DNA of 64,000 bases from Mycolicibacterium aromaticivorans JS19b1 = JCM 16368 (GCF_000559085.1 NZ_JALN02000003.1:177029-241028), one strand, 5' to 3'; shown: positions 33,363 through 42,004, counted from the stretch's first letter. Notes: a model not told the origin generated them from the letters alone. Made by a program: numbers and translations.

Positions 33363-33582
33363 GGTGCAGATCCAGCGGCCCTCGGCCAGTCGTACCAACC
33401 CGGAGGTGAACCAGGACCACGATGCACCCATATAGCGCAGTATCGCACAGGTGTTCGATATGGCGGACGCCAAAACCGGTGCCCAGACCAATGCCCTCGA
33501 CTAGGCGACCGGTCGCGACAGCGCTGTCGGCGCCGGCGTGCGTCCAGCCGCTCGAGCTGCGACATGCCGCTTCCCGCGACCG

Positions 33583-33903
33583 TTATCGTTTCTCGGTCGA
33601 GGGTGTTCGATCACTTGTTTGAGCGACGACCCAGGGAATGCCGACGCCGATGCCGCAGACGGTGAGGGTGAAGGCGGTGAAGATTGGTGACCAAAGCCCG
33701 AGATTTTCGAGCCATTCAGGCTTGTGTAGTGCGCAGTCGAAAATGGCGCCAATAACCAGAAACTCGGCAAAGAGTGAGGCCAGGCTGGTCAAGGCTGCCG
33801 CGCCGGAGGACGCTGGCCATTGCCTCTTCTGGTGAGTTCCTAACAGTGCGGCAGCAGCGACAACTGCCACCAGCGCGACCCATGGTGAGAGTGGCGTATT
33901 CAT
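33583..33903 (-). CDS. small membrane protein
   Basis: A 106-residue protein with three hydrophobic segments (WVALVAVVAAAALLG; LTSLASLFAEFLVIGAIF; IFTAFTLTVCGIGVGIPWVV). ATG 33903 is preceded by TACGCT 7 nt upstream, fitting a leaderless start; a TTG at 33924 would add seven residues. No family recognised. The gap 33904-34145 after it holds no convincing gene. Confidence 0.5.
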   Translation of the reverse strand: MNTPLSPWVALVAVVAAAALLGTHQKRQWPASSGAAALTSLASLFAEFLVIGAIFDCALHKPEWLENLGLWSPIFTAFTLTVCGIGVGIPWVVAQTSDRTPSTEKR

Positions 33904-34145
33904 AGACGCGAGCGTATCCGCCAACTACGACACCGCGGGGTAGGCGCCGTCGTTCAGCGGCAGCTCTCGTGCGGCGGGCCGCTTTGTCAGTCGCAGCGGC
34001 AAGAATGCGTTCATGATCGATGACGCAGGCGGATTGCCCGTTCGGCAGAGCCCGCGCACGCGCGCCGGCGATGCGCGGACGCCTCTAAACACACCCGCCA
34101 ACCCGGCCATACCCTGCGAAATACCCTGATGCACATAGTATTTCG

Positions 34146-34292
34146 ATGACCACCATCGGCGCAGGGCGGTCACGCTGCGCCGATCACCAGCCGGAGAGCA
34201 CCATAGAACCCACCCTAGTGATCTCGACGCTGTTCGCCTACGGCTCGCTGGTCGCCGCCCTCGGACTCCTCCAAACGTCCCATCCCGGCTAA
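34146..34292 (+). CDS. possible small single-pass membrane protein
   Basis: A 48-residue frame whose second half (TLVISTLFAYGSLVAALGLL) would span the membrane once. A TAGTAT box lies just 4 nt before the ATG. Small size and lack of homology knowledge make this tentative. Confidence 0.3.
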   Translation: MTTIGAGRSRCADHQPESTIEPTLVISTLFAYGSLVAALGLLQTSHPG

Positions 34293-34404
34293 ATTGATGC
34301 CAGCGGGTTACCGAAATATGTTGGATAGCAGTCAATTTCCTGCGACCTGCCCATCGCAGGGATACATTCGCAGTTACTTGGTTTCATCTCTCCCCGAGGG
34401 CCAG

Positions 34405-34448
34405 GGGGTGAGGGGCTCGGATGGCCTGCTATCCGAGCCCCTCCACCC
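34405..34448. terminator. strong hairpin upstream of IS110-A
   Basis: GAGGGGCTCGGAT (34410-34422) pairs perfectly with ATCCGAGCCCCTC (34431-34443) around an 8-nt loop; adding GGGTG and CACCC with one bulged C extends the stem to about 17 bp. No T-run follows, so it is either a structural RNA/IS-linked hairpin or a terminator without a U-tract. The region 34293-34879 has no other gene. Confidence 0.5.
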
Positions 34449-34879
34449 GTGTGCCGAACCCTCAGTCTGCCTTATCTCGCCTCGTCCAAACACCGGGATC
34501 CAATCGGTTGGCGGACCGCGAGGTCCCGTGGGGAACAACAGTGTTCGTCCGTCAGTGTCTAACCATCAGTCCCCTTGTTCACCAAGACCGATTGACAGTC
34601 ATCACTTACACTCAGTGATGTTCCGTTGAGTTCGTGGCCTGGCTGTTTAGAATTCGTGCCACCTGCTTTTTGGGTTGGCTTTCAGTGGGACTGCCGACCT
34701 CGGGCGTTACGGGACAGCACAATACGGCCAGCGTTGCGGCTGGCCCGTCAGACGCACCCGGGCCTGGCTCTATTGCCTTCGTGTCGCTGCGGCGGGATCT
34801 CCCTAAACAGTTGACGGCCATGGACGTTGCCGGCCCGGGCGCGCTTGACGATCGCCACTCGACACCGCGGAGAACAACC

Positions 34880-35935
34880 ATGCCCACAGTGACACTGGGC
34901 GTTGACGCCCACAAACGAAGCCACACCGTCGTCGCCGTCGACGCCGTCGGCAAGAAACTCGCCGCCAAGACCGTACCCAGCACCAGCATCGGACACGCCG
35001 CCGCATTGAGCTGGGCGCGTGTGCAATTCGGAGTGGATCTGGTGTGGGGTATCGAGGATTGCCGCTCCATGACAGCTCGACTTGAGCGTGACTTGATGGC
35101 GGCCAATCAGATCGTGGTGCGAGTCCCTCCGCACCTGATGAGCCGCTCACGTGCGTCCTCACGCGAACCGGGGAAATCCGATCCGATCGACGCGTTAGCT
35201 GTCGCTCGAGCTGTCCTGCGCGAACCGGACCTACCGCGTGCGGCCCACGACGAAACGTCATTCAGTCTCAAGTTGTTGGTAGACCGACGCGACGACCTGG
35301 TCACCATCCGGCGCGGGATGATCAGCCGCCTGCTCGACCGCGTCCACGCCCTAGACCCAACCCACGTCAACCCCACCAACTGGGACCGCGCCAAAGTACG
35401 TGCCGACCTGCACACCTGGCTAGCGCAGCACACCGGACTGATCGCCGAGCTGGCGCGCGCCGAGCTCGACGACATCGACCGGCTGACCGCCCAGATCGTG
35501 GCCCTAACCGAGCGACTCACCCACCTGATCAATCAGGTGGCGCCGCGGCTGTTGGCCAAGCCCGGGGTAGGGCCGCTGTCTGCGGCCAAGATCGTCGCCG
35601 AAACCGCCGGCGTTGAGCGATTCAAAAGCGAAGCCGCTTTCGCCCGTTACGTCGGCGCCGCACCAACACCGAACTGGTCCGGGGGACAAACCCCGACCGG
35701 GCGTCGACTTCAACCAAGCCGCCGCGGAAACAGGCAACTCAACAGCGCTCTTCACCGCATTGCGGTCGTTCAAATTCGGTTGAAAGACTGCCCCGGTCGC
35801 GACTATGTCGAACGGCGCGTCGCTGAGGGCGACACGAAATCCCAAGCCATCCGCTCGCTCAAACGCCGCCTGGCCCGCGTCGTTTACCAGGCCCTCATCG
35901 AAGATCGCGCACTCACCAATCAGGTGGCGGCCTAA
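34880..35935 (+). CDS. IS110-family transposase (IS110-A)
   Basis: A 351-residue DEDD-type transposase. The RuvC-like N-terminal domain begins TLGVDAHKRSHTVVAVDAVG with the first catalytic Asp, then GIEDCRS with the Glu, and SDPIDALAVARAVL with the late Asp pair (about residues 95-110). The C-terminal transposase_20 domain shows KPGVGPLSAAKIVAETAGVE and FARYVGAAPTPNWSGGQTPT with the region carrying the conserved Ser. ATG 34880 is chosen because the upstream in-frame stretch is non-coding in character. Elements of this family carry a non-coding guide (bridge) RNA in the sequence beside the gene; the 250 nt upstream is the candidate region. Appears intact. Confidence 0.88.
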   Translation: MPTVTLGVDAHKRSHTVVAVDAVGKKLAAKTVPSTSIGHAAALSWARVQFGVDLVWGIEDCRSMTARLERDLMAANQIVVRVPPHLMSRSRASSREPGKSDPIDALAVARAVLREPDLPRAAHDETSFSLKLLVDRRDDLVTIRRGMISRLLDRVHALDPTHVNPTNWDRAKVRADLHTWLAQHTGLIAELARAELDDIDRLTAQIVALTERLTHLINQVAPRLLAKPGVGPLSAAKIVAETAGVERFKSEAAFARYVGAAPTPNWSGGQTPTGRRLQPSRRGNRQLNSALHRIAVVQIRLKDCPGRDYVERRVAEGDTKSQAIRSLKRRLARVVYQALIEDRALTNQVAA

Positions 35936-35991
35936 CCAGATTCAATTCTCGCCGAGCCATAGCCGGCTTTCGCCGATCCTGCATAGGTGCC

Positions 35992-36145
35992 TCATGCGGG
36001 CAGGGGAGCGCCGTTCTCGTCCAGGAACGAGTGTTTGAGGGCGGGCAGGTCGTATCGCATGAAGTGCGAGAGCGGGACGAGCTTCACCAGGCTCAGCGCG
36101 GGATCGCGCGCCGCAGCGATCGGGCTGCCGTCGGTCCGGCTCAAT
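35992..36145 (-). pseudogene. C-terminal fragment of a second Imm61-like gene
   Basis: On the minus strand from about 36145 to a TGA at 35992 the frame reads SPIAAARDPALSLVKLVPLS, then HFMRYDLPALKHSFLDENGA. This aligns with the end of the intact protein at 32629-33150 (LSALVPLSHCLGYSLDELKQ and SFLHQGGAPL). The 5' three-quarters are missing, replaced by a fragment of another gene. Confidence 0.6.
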
Positions 36146-36214
36146 GCCGGGGTGCGCCCCGACCAGCCTTTGAGTCAACTGGTCAAGCATCTGCTGCTCG
36201 GTCAAGGCGGCCAC
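36146..36214 (-). pseudogene. 5' fragment of a three-helix-bundle protein gene
   Basis: From GTG 36214 the frame reads VAALTEQQMLDQLTQRLVGA then HPGIEP before losing sense. It resembles the N-terminus of the intact small protein at 47831-48076 (TQIGHLVARLAAQYPGLPSA). It is fused out of frame to the Imm61-like fragment, marking a deletion junction at about 36145. Nothing else is recognised up to 36400. Confidence 0.45.
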
Positions 36215-36408
36215 ATTGATTAGGTTGCGGCGAGAGTAGGGGCTCGTCAATAGGACAAAGGACTCAGTCCAGTAGTGCGGCGATGTCGCGATGGGTCCAG
36301 ACGCGGTCTTCGACGAATCCTGTGAGGGCGCTGTCAAGTAGTCGACTACGGGCGTCTATGGGATGTACCCGCCCGCCTGTTAGCGGCCTTCGGTCGTACT
36401 GTTGGCGC

Positions 36409-37638
36409 GTGGCCAGGAAAAAGCCGACGCCAACCACGTTGTTTGACGACCGCGACCGCGAGGACTACGGCCACAAGAAATGGGCCGAGAGCCAATACGG
36501 CTTCCTGAACCGCCGCGCCGGCCCAGAATGGGACAACGTTAGACGCGAAGCGGAGCGTTGGTACGCGGAGTTTGATGACCCTAGCCGCGATCTGCTACGC
36601 CGTTTTCGCAGAAAAGAGGACGAGCAGCACCTACCGGCGTGGTGGGAACTATATGTGCACCAGCTCTTTGTCCGCCTCGGCTACGAAGTAGCGGTCCACC
36701 CGCAGTTACCACGCCGGGAAGAGCGACCCGACTTCCTTGTCACCCGCGGCACCGAAAGCCTTTACGTCGAAGCCACGACCGTATTCAACGGTGACTACAA
36801 TATGAACCCGCACGGGCAAGCGTGGGTGCAGGACTTCATAGACAGCGCCCAAAACCCCGACTTTATGGTGGATATCGAATTCCCACGCGTAGCCCCGACA
36901 GGCTGGCCACGCCGAAGAGAAATCGTTGACCCACTCGAGCAGTGGCTCGCTCGTTTGGATTGGGCTGAAGCGCGCGCAGACTGGGAATCGAACGGGATTG
37001 GCTATATGAGTTCCCCGCGGTGGCGGTGGAACCACGAGTGCGGTGATTGGACCATCGCATACCTGGCGACACCTGTACAAGCGGAGTCTCGGCGAAAGGG
37101 CAGGCGCCTGATCGCTATACCCGCGACATCAGCGGCAAATTTCAGTCACGACATTCAAAGAATACGAACCAAGTTAAACGAGAAGGGCGGCAACAAGTAC
37201 AGCTCGCTGGACGGTCCGCTCGAAAAACCGGTTGTCGTCGCAATGCAACTGTGGAACCAGGTCGACGAAGATGATCTGGTGAACGTGCTTTTTGGCAGCG
37301 CACACGTTGAATGGTTCATGGATAATACAACGGGATCTGTTGTGCCCGAATCGATTAGATCAGTACGCGTCCCAGATGGCTATTGGCGTCCTGACTTTGA
37401 TCCACGTGGCACGCGCATATCCGGGGTACTGTTCGGCAACACCCTAAGCTCCTATCGTGTGGCCTCGAAATTGCCTGAGCTGTGGCTCAATCCGTGGGCA
37501 TCCGTATTGTTGCCCAACCTTGATCCCTTCCGAACGCGCTACGTTGACGATGAGAACAGACTAGCGACTCGTGAGGCCACAGATACCGCGCCGACTGTCT
37601 TCAACCTGCCACGACAGTGGCCCAACGCTACGATCTAG
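36409..37638 (+). CDS. unknown protein with PD-(D/E)XK-like core
   Basis: A 409-residue protein starting VARKKPTPTTLFDDRDREDY. GTG 36409 is supported by TACTGT (36397-36402) 6 nt upstream, a leaderless promoter. At about residues 85-125 it has the order seen in PD-(D/E)XK nucleases: a helix AWWELYVHQLFVRLGYEVAV, then ERPDFLVTRGTESLYVEATT, where Asp and Glu fit the motif but the Lys is replaced by Thr. The remaining 280 residues are alpha/beta with many Trp and no recognised domain. It could be a nuclease-fold defence or repair protein; the altered motif leaves catalysis uncertain. It stands alone between IS110-A and a DinB-fold gene. Confidence 0.6.
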   Translation: MARKKPTPTTLFDDRDREDYGHKKWAESQYGFLNRRAGPEWDNVRREAERWYAEFDDPSRDLLRRFRRKEDEQHLPAWWELYVHQLFVRLGYEVAVHPQLPRREERPDFLVTRGTESLYVEATTVFNGDYNMNPHGQAWVQDFIDSAQNPDFMVDIEFPRVAPTGWPRRREIVDPLEQWLARLDWAEARADWESNGIGYMSSPRWRWNHECGDWTIAYLATPVQAESRRKGRRLIAIPATSAANFSHDIQRIRTKLNEKGGNKYSSLDGPLEKPVVVAMQLWNQVDEDDLVNVLFGSAHVEWFMDNTTGSVVPESIRSVRVPDGYWRPDFDPRGTRISGVLFGNTLSSYRVASKLPELWLNPWASVLLPNLDPFRTRYVDDENRLATREATDTAPTVFNLPRQWPNATI

Positions 37639-37814
37639 CCGCACACAATTGCGGGCACATCGCGGTGGTCGGTCCAGCGGTCGCCAGCCGCGATTCGGGG
37701 CGCTGGGGCGCCTGCCAGACAAGATCGCGGTCGCGATGCCCGAATTCGTCACCGCTACCTTGCCGACCGATCCCTTCACGATGTCCAAGCCAGCTACGCC
37801 TCGAGGTGGACTAA

Positions 37815-38345
37815 ATGGCGGAATCCCTCACCGATCGGGCAGCACTTGCCGCAGATCTGGAACGTGCCCGTAGCGACTTCCGGCATCTGTTGGCCGTTGC
37901 GGATGATGACTGGAACAGACCCACTCAGGGCACTCGCTGGACCAACGAACAGCTGTTGTTCCACATGGTGTTCGGCTACATGGTCGTGCGGCGGCTCCTG
38001 TTTCTCGTGCGCTTATTCGGGCGGCTGCCCGACCGGGTCAGCCGTGGCTTTGCGCGCATGCTCGACGCTGCCACTCGACCGTTTCACGCAATCAACTACT
38101 ACGGATCCTGCACGGCAGCACTGGTTTACAACCGAAGCCGAATGGGCAAGAAGATGGACCGCGAAATCGGCAAGCTACGGCGGTCGCTCGCCAGCGCGGA
38201 TGACGGCGCGTTCGGCCGCGGAATGCATTACCCACCCGGTTGGGACCCCTATTTCCGGGGCTACATGACGCTCGCGGACGTCTATGGCTATCCGGGCCAG
38301 CACTACGATCACCATCGGAAGCAGCTAACACTCAGCCGAATGTGA
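37815..38345 (+). CDS. DinB/DUF664-fold protein
   Basis: A 176-residue four-helix-bundle protein of the DinB-like type, often thiol-linked or metal-binding enzymes. Landmarks are DRAALAADLERARSDFRHLL (first helix), the family-typical WNRPTQGTRWTNEQLLFHMV with His, and LADVYGYPGQHYDHHRKQLT with the C-terminal His cluster that completes a three-His metal site. Such proteins in actinobacteria may use mycothiol. The substrate is unknown. It lies upstream of a thioredoxin-like gene and the arsenic island, with a 176-nt upstream gap (37639-37814) lacking a gene. Confidence 0.7.
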   Translation: MAESLTDRAALAADLERARSDFRHLLAVADDDWNRPTQGTRWTNEQLLFHMVFGYMVVRRLLFLVRLFGRLPDRVSRGFARMLDAATRPFHAINYYGSCTAALVYNRSRMGKKMDREIGKLRRSLASADDGAFGRGMHYPPGWDPYFRGYMTLADVYGYPGQHYDHHRKQLTLSRM

Positions 38346-38507
38346 GCCTGACTCCAAGACTCCCGCGGGAAACCCGCTGCCAGTCTCGGGTGTGGAGTGA
38401 GCTCGTCATGGCGTTCTGTTGCAGGGTTGATACTGGTCTGGTGGGAGCCAGCAAGATGTCGAGGCCGTTGTCGTAGCAACGGCGCCCTCCAATCAGGACT
38501 GAGTCTG

Positions 38508-38798
38508 ATGCGGATCGAACTATTCACGGCACCCGGATGCCCGAATGCCGACGCCGCCCGAACGCTCCTCAACGACCGCCTTGCCAAGCTGGGCATCACC
38601 GCGCCGATCGTTGACCACATCGGTCGCTATCCGTCGCCGACTGTACTTGTCGAGGGTATTGACGTGATGCGTCAGGAGGCAGACGTGCCGATCGGCGACG
38701 CGTGCCGACTCGACCTGCCGACAGCGCAGCGCGTCCTCGATGCGCTGCGCGCCATCGCGGAAACAGATCGAAAGCCACTCAAACGACGCGCTCGATGA
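38508..38798 (+). CDS. thioredoxin-fold protein of metal-resistance type
   Basis: A 96-residue protein starting MRIELFTAPGCPNADAARTL, with a thioredoxin/glutaredoxin fold: the N-terminal strand, a single redox-position Cys (GCPNA, second Cys absent), the cis-Pro loop YPSPTVLVEGIDVM, and ACRLDLPTAQRVLDAL. Small proteins of this type accompany mercury and arsenic operons in actinobacteria and are sometimes annotated as alkylmercury-lyase-like. A true lyase is much longer, so that function is not expected. ATG 38508 gives the shortest sensible start. It converges on the FAD-reductase gene of the arsenic island. Confidence 0.6.
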   Translation: MRIELFTAPGCPNADAARTLLNDRLAKLGITAPIVDHIGRYPSPTVLVEGIDVMRQEADVPIGDACRLDLPTAQRVLDALRAIAETDRKPLKRRAR

Positions 38799-38810
38799 CT
38801 GACTGTTGAC

Positions 38811-40235
38811 CTACCCCGCGAAATTCTCTTGCCGTTGGGCGAGTTGGTGTTCGCGTACCCAGGCTTGGGCGGCCATCTGGGTGGCGTCCCATGGTGAACC
38901 GAGAGGCGGGGTGTAGGACAGGTCGAGTTCGCTGAGCGCGTCGACGGTCATGTGGTGGAACAGGGCGGCGGCGTAGGTGTCGACACGTTTGGATACTTCG
39001 GCGCTGCGGTGGCCGATGAGTTGTGCGCCGAGCAGCGTGCCGGTGGTGTCGTCGCCGGTGATGCGGATGTGGATGGGTGTTGCTCCGGGGTAGTAGGCCT
39101 TGTGGTCGTCGGGAGTGGCGGTGGTGCTGACCGGCTGCCAACCTCGTTGTGCCGCCAGGGCTTCGTGTTCGCGTAGGCCGGTGCGGGCGGCGACGAGGTC
39201 GAAAACCTTGACGACTTGAGTGCCGAGGCTCCCGGCGAAGCGCGCCCGCCCGCCGATGGCGTTTTCACCAGCGACGCGGCCCTGTTTGTGCGCGGTGGTG
39301 CCAAGGGGTAGCCAGGTGAGGCCCACCATTCGGTGGTGGGTGTGCACGCAGTCTCCGGCCGCGAAAACGTCAGTCAGATTAGTGCGCATGGTGTCATCGA
39401 CAGCGATGGCGCCTTTGACGCCGAGTTCGGCGCCGGCGTCGGTGGCCAGTTCGGTGTCGGGTCGCACGCCGACCACGACGAGGACGAAATCAACTGTGCG
39501 GGTTAATGGTGCGCCGTCATACTGAGCGGCGACGGTCAAGGCGCCGTTGTCGGTCCGCTTAATGGCGGTGACGGCGGTGTTGGTGAGGACCTCGACACCG
39601 TGGCGCTCGAGCTCGGCGTGGACCAGGGCGCCGAGTTCGGGGTCGACGGTCGGCAGCACTTCGGGCAGGGCTTCGATCTGGGTGACGGCAACGCCGCGCA
39701 TGGTGAGTGCTTCCGCCATCTCCAGGCCGATGTAGCCGGCGCCGATGATGACCGCAGTGGCCGGATTGCGTTGCTGTAGTGAGTCCATGACGGCGAAGGT
39801 GTCGCCCATGGAGTGCAGAAGGTGCACGCCGTGCTCAGGGCCGAGCGCGTCGGGTCCGCTGAGTCCGGTGATGGGTGGGCGGGCACTGACGGCGCCGGTG
39901 CCCACGATCAGGGCGTCGTAGGCGAGCTGGTCGGGGGTGCGGTCTGGGCCGAGCACGTCGAGGGTGTGGGCGTCGACATTGATGCGGGTGGCGCGGGTAT
40001 CGGTGAGAACGTGCATGCCGGTGGCGGCCAGGTCGGCTGCGGTGCGGTGGGCAAGGTTGGTCCAGTGGGTGACTTCACCGGAGACGAAGTAAGGGATGCC
40101 GCAGATGGAGAAGTTGGGGTAGGCGTCGGCGACGACGACGGTGACCGCGGTGGCGGGGTCGAGTTCGCGGATGCGCAGTGCCGCACTGATGCCGGCATCG
40201 CTGCCGCCGACCGCGACGATATGGCGAGATGCCAT
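38811..40235 (-). CDS. FAD-dependent pyridine nucleotide-disulfide reductase (CoA-disulfide-reductase type)
   Basis: A 474-residue flavoprotein. The FAD-binding start is VAVGGSDAGISAALRIRELD, the single redox Cys lies in YPNFSICGIPYFVSGEVTHW (about residue 44), as in CoA-disulfide reductases and NADH oxidases. The NAD(P)H fold is AVIIGAGYIGLEMAEALTMR (about 165), and the second FAD block TDVFAAGDCVHTHHRMVGLT (about 298). A dimerisation domain completes the protein. GAGG precedes ATG 40235. In actinobacterial arsenic loci, flavoproteins of this kind sit beside aquaporin and ArsR genes, possibly reducing thiol disulfides or arsenicals; the substrate is inferred. The gene lies 68 nt downstream of the aquaporin gene in the same operon. 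Confidence 0.85.
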   Translation of the reverse strand: MASRHIVAVGGSDAGISAALRIRELDPATAVTVVVADAYPNFSICGIPYFVSGEVTHWTNLAHRTAADLAATGMHVLTDTRATRINVDAHTLDVLGPDRTPDQLAYDALIVGTGAVSARPPITGLSGPDALGPEHGVHLLHSMGDTFAVMDSLQQRNPATAVIIGAGYIGLEMAEALTMRGVAVTQIEALPEVLPTVDPELGALVHAELERHGVEVLTNTAVTAIKRTDNGALTVAAQYDGAPLTRTVDFVLVVVGVRPDTELATDAGAELGVKGAIAVDDTMRTNLTDVFAAGDCVHTHHRMVGLTWLPLGTTAHKQGRVAGENAIGGRARFAGSLGTQVVKVFDLVAARTGLREHEALAAQRGWQPVSTTATPDDHKAYYPGATPIHIRITGDDTTGTLLGAQLIGHRSAEVSKRVDTYAAALFHHMTVDALSELDLSYTPPLGSPWDATQMAAQAWVREHQLAQRQENFAG

Positions 40236-40303
40236 GACGGGGCTCCTCGAAAGGCGTTGGGATTGGGTTTGGGTACCGCCGGTTGGATACCGGTGGTGCT
40301 GGG

Positions 40304-41056
40304 TTAAGCGGGGTCGCTGGGGTGTCTGTCGGCGTGGGGATGGGGGACGACGACGTCATCGGCGTCGGCGGCGATGTCGGGGTACAGGGTGGCGATCAGG
40401 GCCAAACCGATTAGAGCACCGACGATTTGGGCCGCGATGAATCCTGGCGCTGAGCTCGGTGCGATGCCGGCGAAAGTGTCGGAGAAGATCCGCCCAATCG
40501 TGACAGCGGGATTGGCGAACGAGGTCGAGCTGGTGAACCAGTACGCCGCGCCGATGTAGGCGCCGACGGCCGCAGCTGACATTCCGGCGCGGCCGGTACG
40601 GGCCAGCGCGAAGATCAGCGCGATCAATCCTGCGGTGGCCACGACTTCGCCGATGAGATGCCCGGTGGTGATGCGATCTTTGGTCGCGATCTCGAAGACC
40701 CGGCGATCGAACATGAGATTGGCCAGCCAGGAGCCACTGATCGCTCCAGCGATTTGGACTCCCGCGTAGGCGAGTGCATCGCGGGTGGTGATGCCGGTGC
40801 CGGCCCGGCGGCCCAAGAGCCAGTCGGATGCGGTGACGACCGGATTGAAGTGTGCGCCGGAGATCGGGCCGAATAGCAAGATCAGCACCGCCAGTCCGAA
40901 CACGGTCGCCGTCGAATTCTCGAGGAGCTGCAGTCCGACGTCGTTGGGGGAGAGCTGGGCAGCGGCGATTCCCGATCCGACAACAACGGTGACCAACAGT
41001 GCGCTGCCGACGAATTCAGCCAACAGCCTCCGCGGCAGACCGATGGTGTCCATCAC
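40304..41056 (-). CDS. MIP-family aquaporin (arsenic-locus AqpS type)
   Basis: A 250-residue six-helix channel. The two half-helix motifs are visible: GAHFNPVVTASDWL (NPV instead of NPA, about residue 70) and FANPAVTIGRIFSD (NPA, about 184). Hydrophobic segments include LLAEFVGSALLVTVVVGSGI and VFGLAVLILLFGPISG. Aquaglyceroporins of this type in arsenic operons conduct arsenite down its gradient, as shown for Sinorhizobium AqpS paired with ArsC. Its start overlaps the end of the ArsR gene (ATGA). With no ArsB or Acr3 gene in the window it may be the arsenite exit route. Confidence 0.88.
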   Translation of the reverse strand: MMDTIGLPRRLLAEFVGSALLVTVVVGSGIAAAQLSPNDVGLQLLENSTATVFGLAVLILLFGPISGAHFNPVVTASDWLLGRRAGTGITTRDALAYAGVQIAGAISGSWLANLMFDRRVFEIATKDRITTGHLIGEVVATAGLIALIFALARTGRAGMSAAAVGAYIGAAYWFTSSTSFANPAVTIGRIFSDTFAGIAPSSAPGFIAAQIVGALIGLALIATLYPDIAADADDVVVPHPHADRHPSDPA

Positions 41057-41409
41057 GGGATCCCGGCCAGGCTATCGGCGCCCAGCAGTGTCGAAAGCTG
41101 TTGCAGTGCTTCGGGAATCACGCGGTAGTACACCCACGAGCCGCGTCGCTGGCTGTCGATCAGCCCCGCGGTGCGCAGCACCTTGAGATGGTGGGAGATC
41201 GTGGGCTGGCCGACATCGATACCTTGCGAGATGTCGCAGACGCACGCCTGGCCACCTCCGTGGCTGGCAATCAGGCTGAGCAGGCGAAGTCGAATCGGAT
41301 CCGACAACGCCTTCAACATCGCCGCCAACTCCGCCGCGGCCGCAATGCTCAGCGGCTCTCGGACCAGAGGTGCGACCTCGCAGCACCCGCCTTCGGACGA
41401 CTTCGACAC
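41053..41409 (-). CDS. arsR: ArsR-family repressor of the aquaporin operon
   Basis: A 118-residue winged-helix repressor. The body has MLKALSDPIRLRLLSLIASH (alpha helices 1-3), the metal-binding motif ACVCDIS in helix 4 and the recognition helix VGQPTISHHLKVLRTAGLID, ending with RGSWVYYRV. The Cys pair in ACVC plus the N-terminal GGCCE can bind As(III) or Sb(III), which releases DNA. GTG start at 41409. It lies just downstream of an imperfect palindrome TATTGA-N11-TCAATA (41417-41439), its likely operator, and is first gene of a three-gene operon. Confidence 0.9.
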   Translation of the reverse strand: MSKSSEGGCCEVAPLVREPLSIAAAAELAAMLKALSDPIRLRLLSLIASHGGGQACVCDISQGIDVGQPTISHHLKVLRTAGLIDSQRRGSWVYYRVIPEALQQLSTLLGADSLAGIP

Positions 41410-41416
41410 TCATCGA

Positions 41417-41439
41417 TATTGACAGTCATCGAATCAATA
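41417..41439. promoter_or_regulatory. ArsR operator candidate
   Basis: TATTGA (41417-41422) and TCAATA (41434-41439) form an inverted repeat just upstream of the arsR start, similar to the TATTGATA half-sites at 43286-43303. The gap 41440-41530 holds nothing else. Confidence 0.55.
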
Positions 41440-41530
41440 CACAAGCGAACAACTCGTGAACGAAGCATCCCGGGAGCGGCAGCCGCCACGGAGTCTGGCG
41501 GCCGCCGGTTCCCAGGGCTGACATGCCGGA

Positions 41531-42004
41531 CTAGCAACAGCTGGCTTGGGTTGTGGCAGGGGCGTTTTCGTGGGCCGCTGTGCCACAGCAGGCGGCCTCG
41601 TCGGACTGCGTGCCGATCTGCGGGCTGGTGCCGAAGCTGTCGGAGTCGGCCAGCTTGGTGTAAACCTCCCAGCGCTCGCCTCCGGGGCCGGTGACCCAAA
41701 CCTTGTCCTGGGTTGCGAAGCAGCAGGTGGTGCCGATCTCCTCCTCGGTGAACATGCCCGCATTGGTCAGGCGGTCGATTTCGGCGTGCACCTGGTCGCT
41801 GGACTCCACCTCGACGCCGAGGTGGTTGAGGCTGCCGCCGTGGCCGGGGTTTTGCAGGAGTACGAGTTTCAGGGGCGGTTCGGCGATGGCGAAGTTGGCG
41901 TAGCCCGGCTTGACCTTGGCCGGCTCGGTGTTGAACAGCTTGGAGTAGAAGGTGACGGCTTCGTCGATGTCATCGACGTTGAGCGCCAACTGGATGCGGG
42001 ACAT
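41531..42004 (-). CDS. ArsI/CadI-family vicinal oxygen chelate protein
   Basis: A 157-residue VOC-fold protein. It starts MSRIQLALNVDDIDEAVTFY and has the GHGGSLNHLGVEVES metal-site His region, the CysCys pair in EIGTTCCFATQDKVWVTGPG (about 95) and GERWEVYTKL with the third metal ligand. This matches ArsI (a C-As lyase that demethylates methylarsenite) and the mycobacterial cadmium-inducible CadI, which belong to one family. The C-terminus carries extra Cys pairs (EAACCGT, ASCC), suited to binding thiophilic metals. AAGGAGG precedes ATG 42004. Divergent from an ArsR gene across two operator palindromes. Confidence 0.85.
   Translation of the reverse strand: MSRIQLALNVDDIDEAVTFYSKLFNTEPAKVKPGYANFAIAEPPLKLVLLQNPGHGGSLNHLGVEVESSDQVHAEIDRLTNAGMFTEEEIGTTCCFATQDKVWVTGPGGERWEVYTKLADSDSFGTSPQIGTQSDEAACCGTAAHENAPATTQASCC

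Noticed and set aside
34294..34629. Plus-strand frame of 111 codons before IS110-A
   Set aside because: It runs through a perfect hairpin and has unnatural composition; no start signal.
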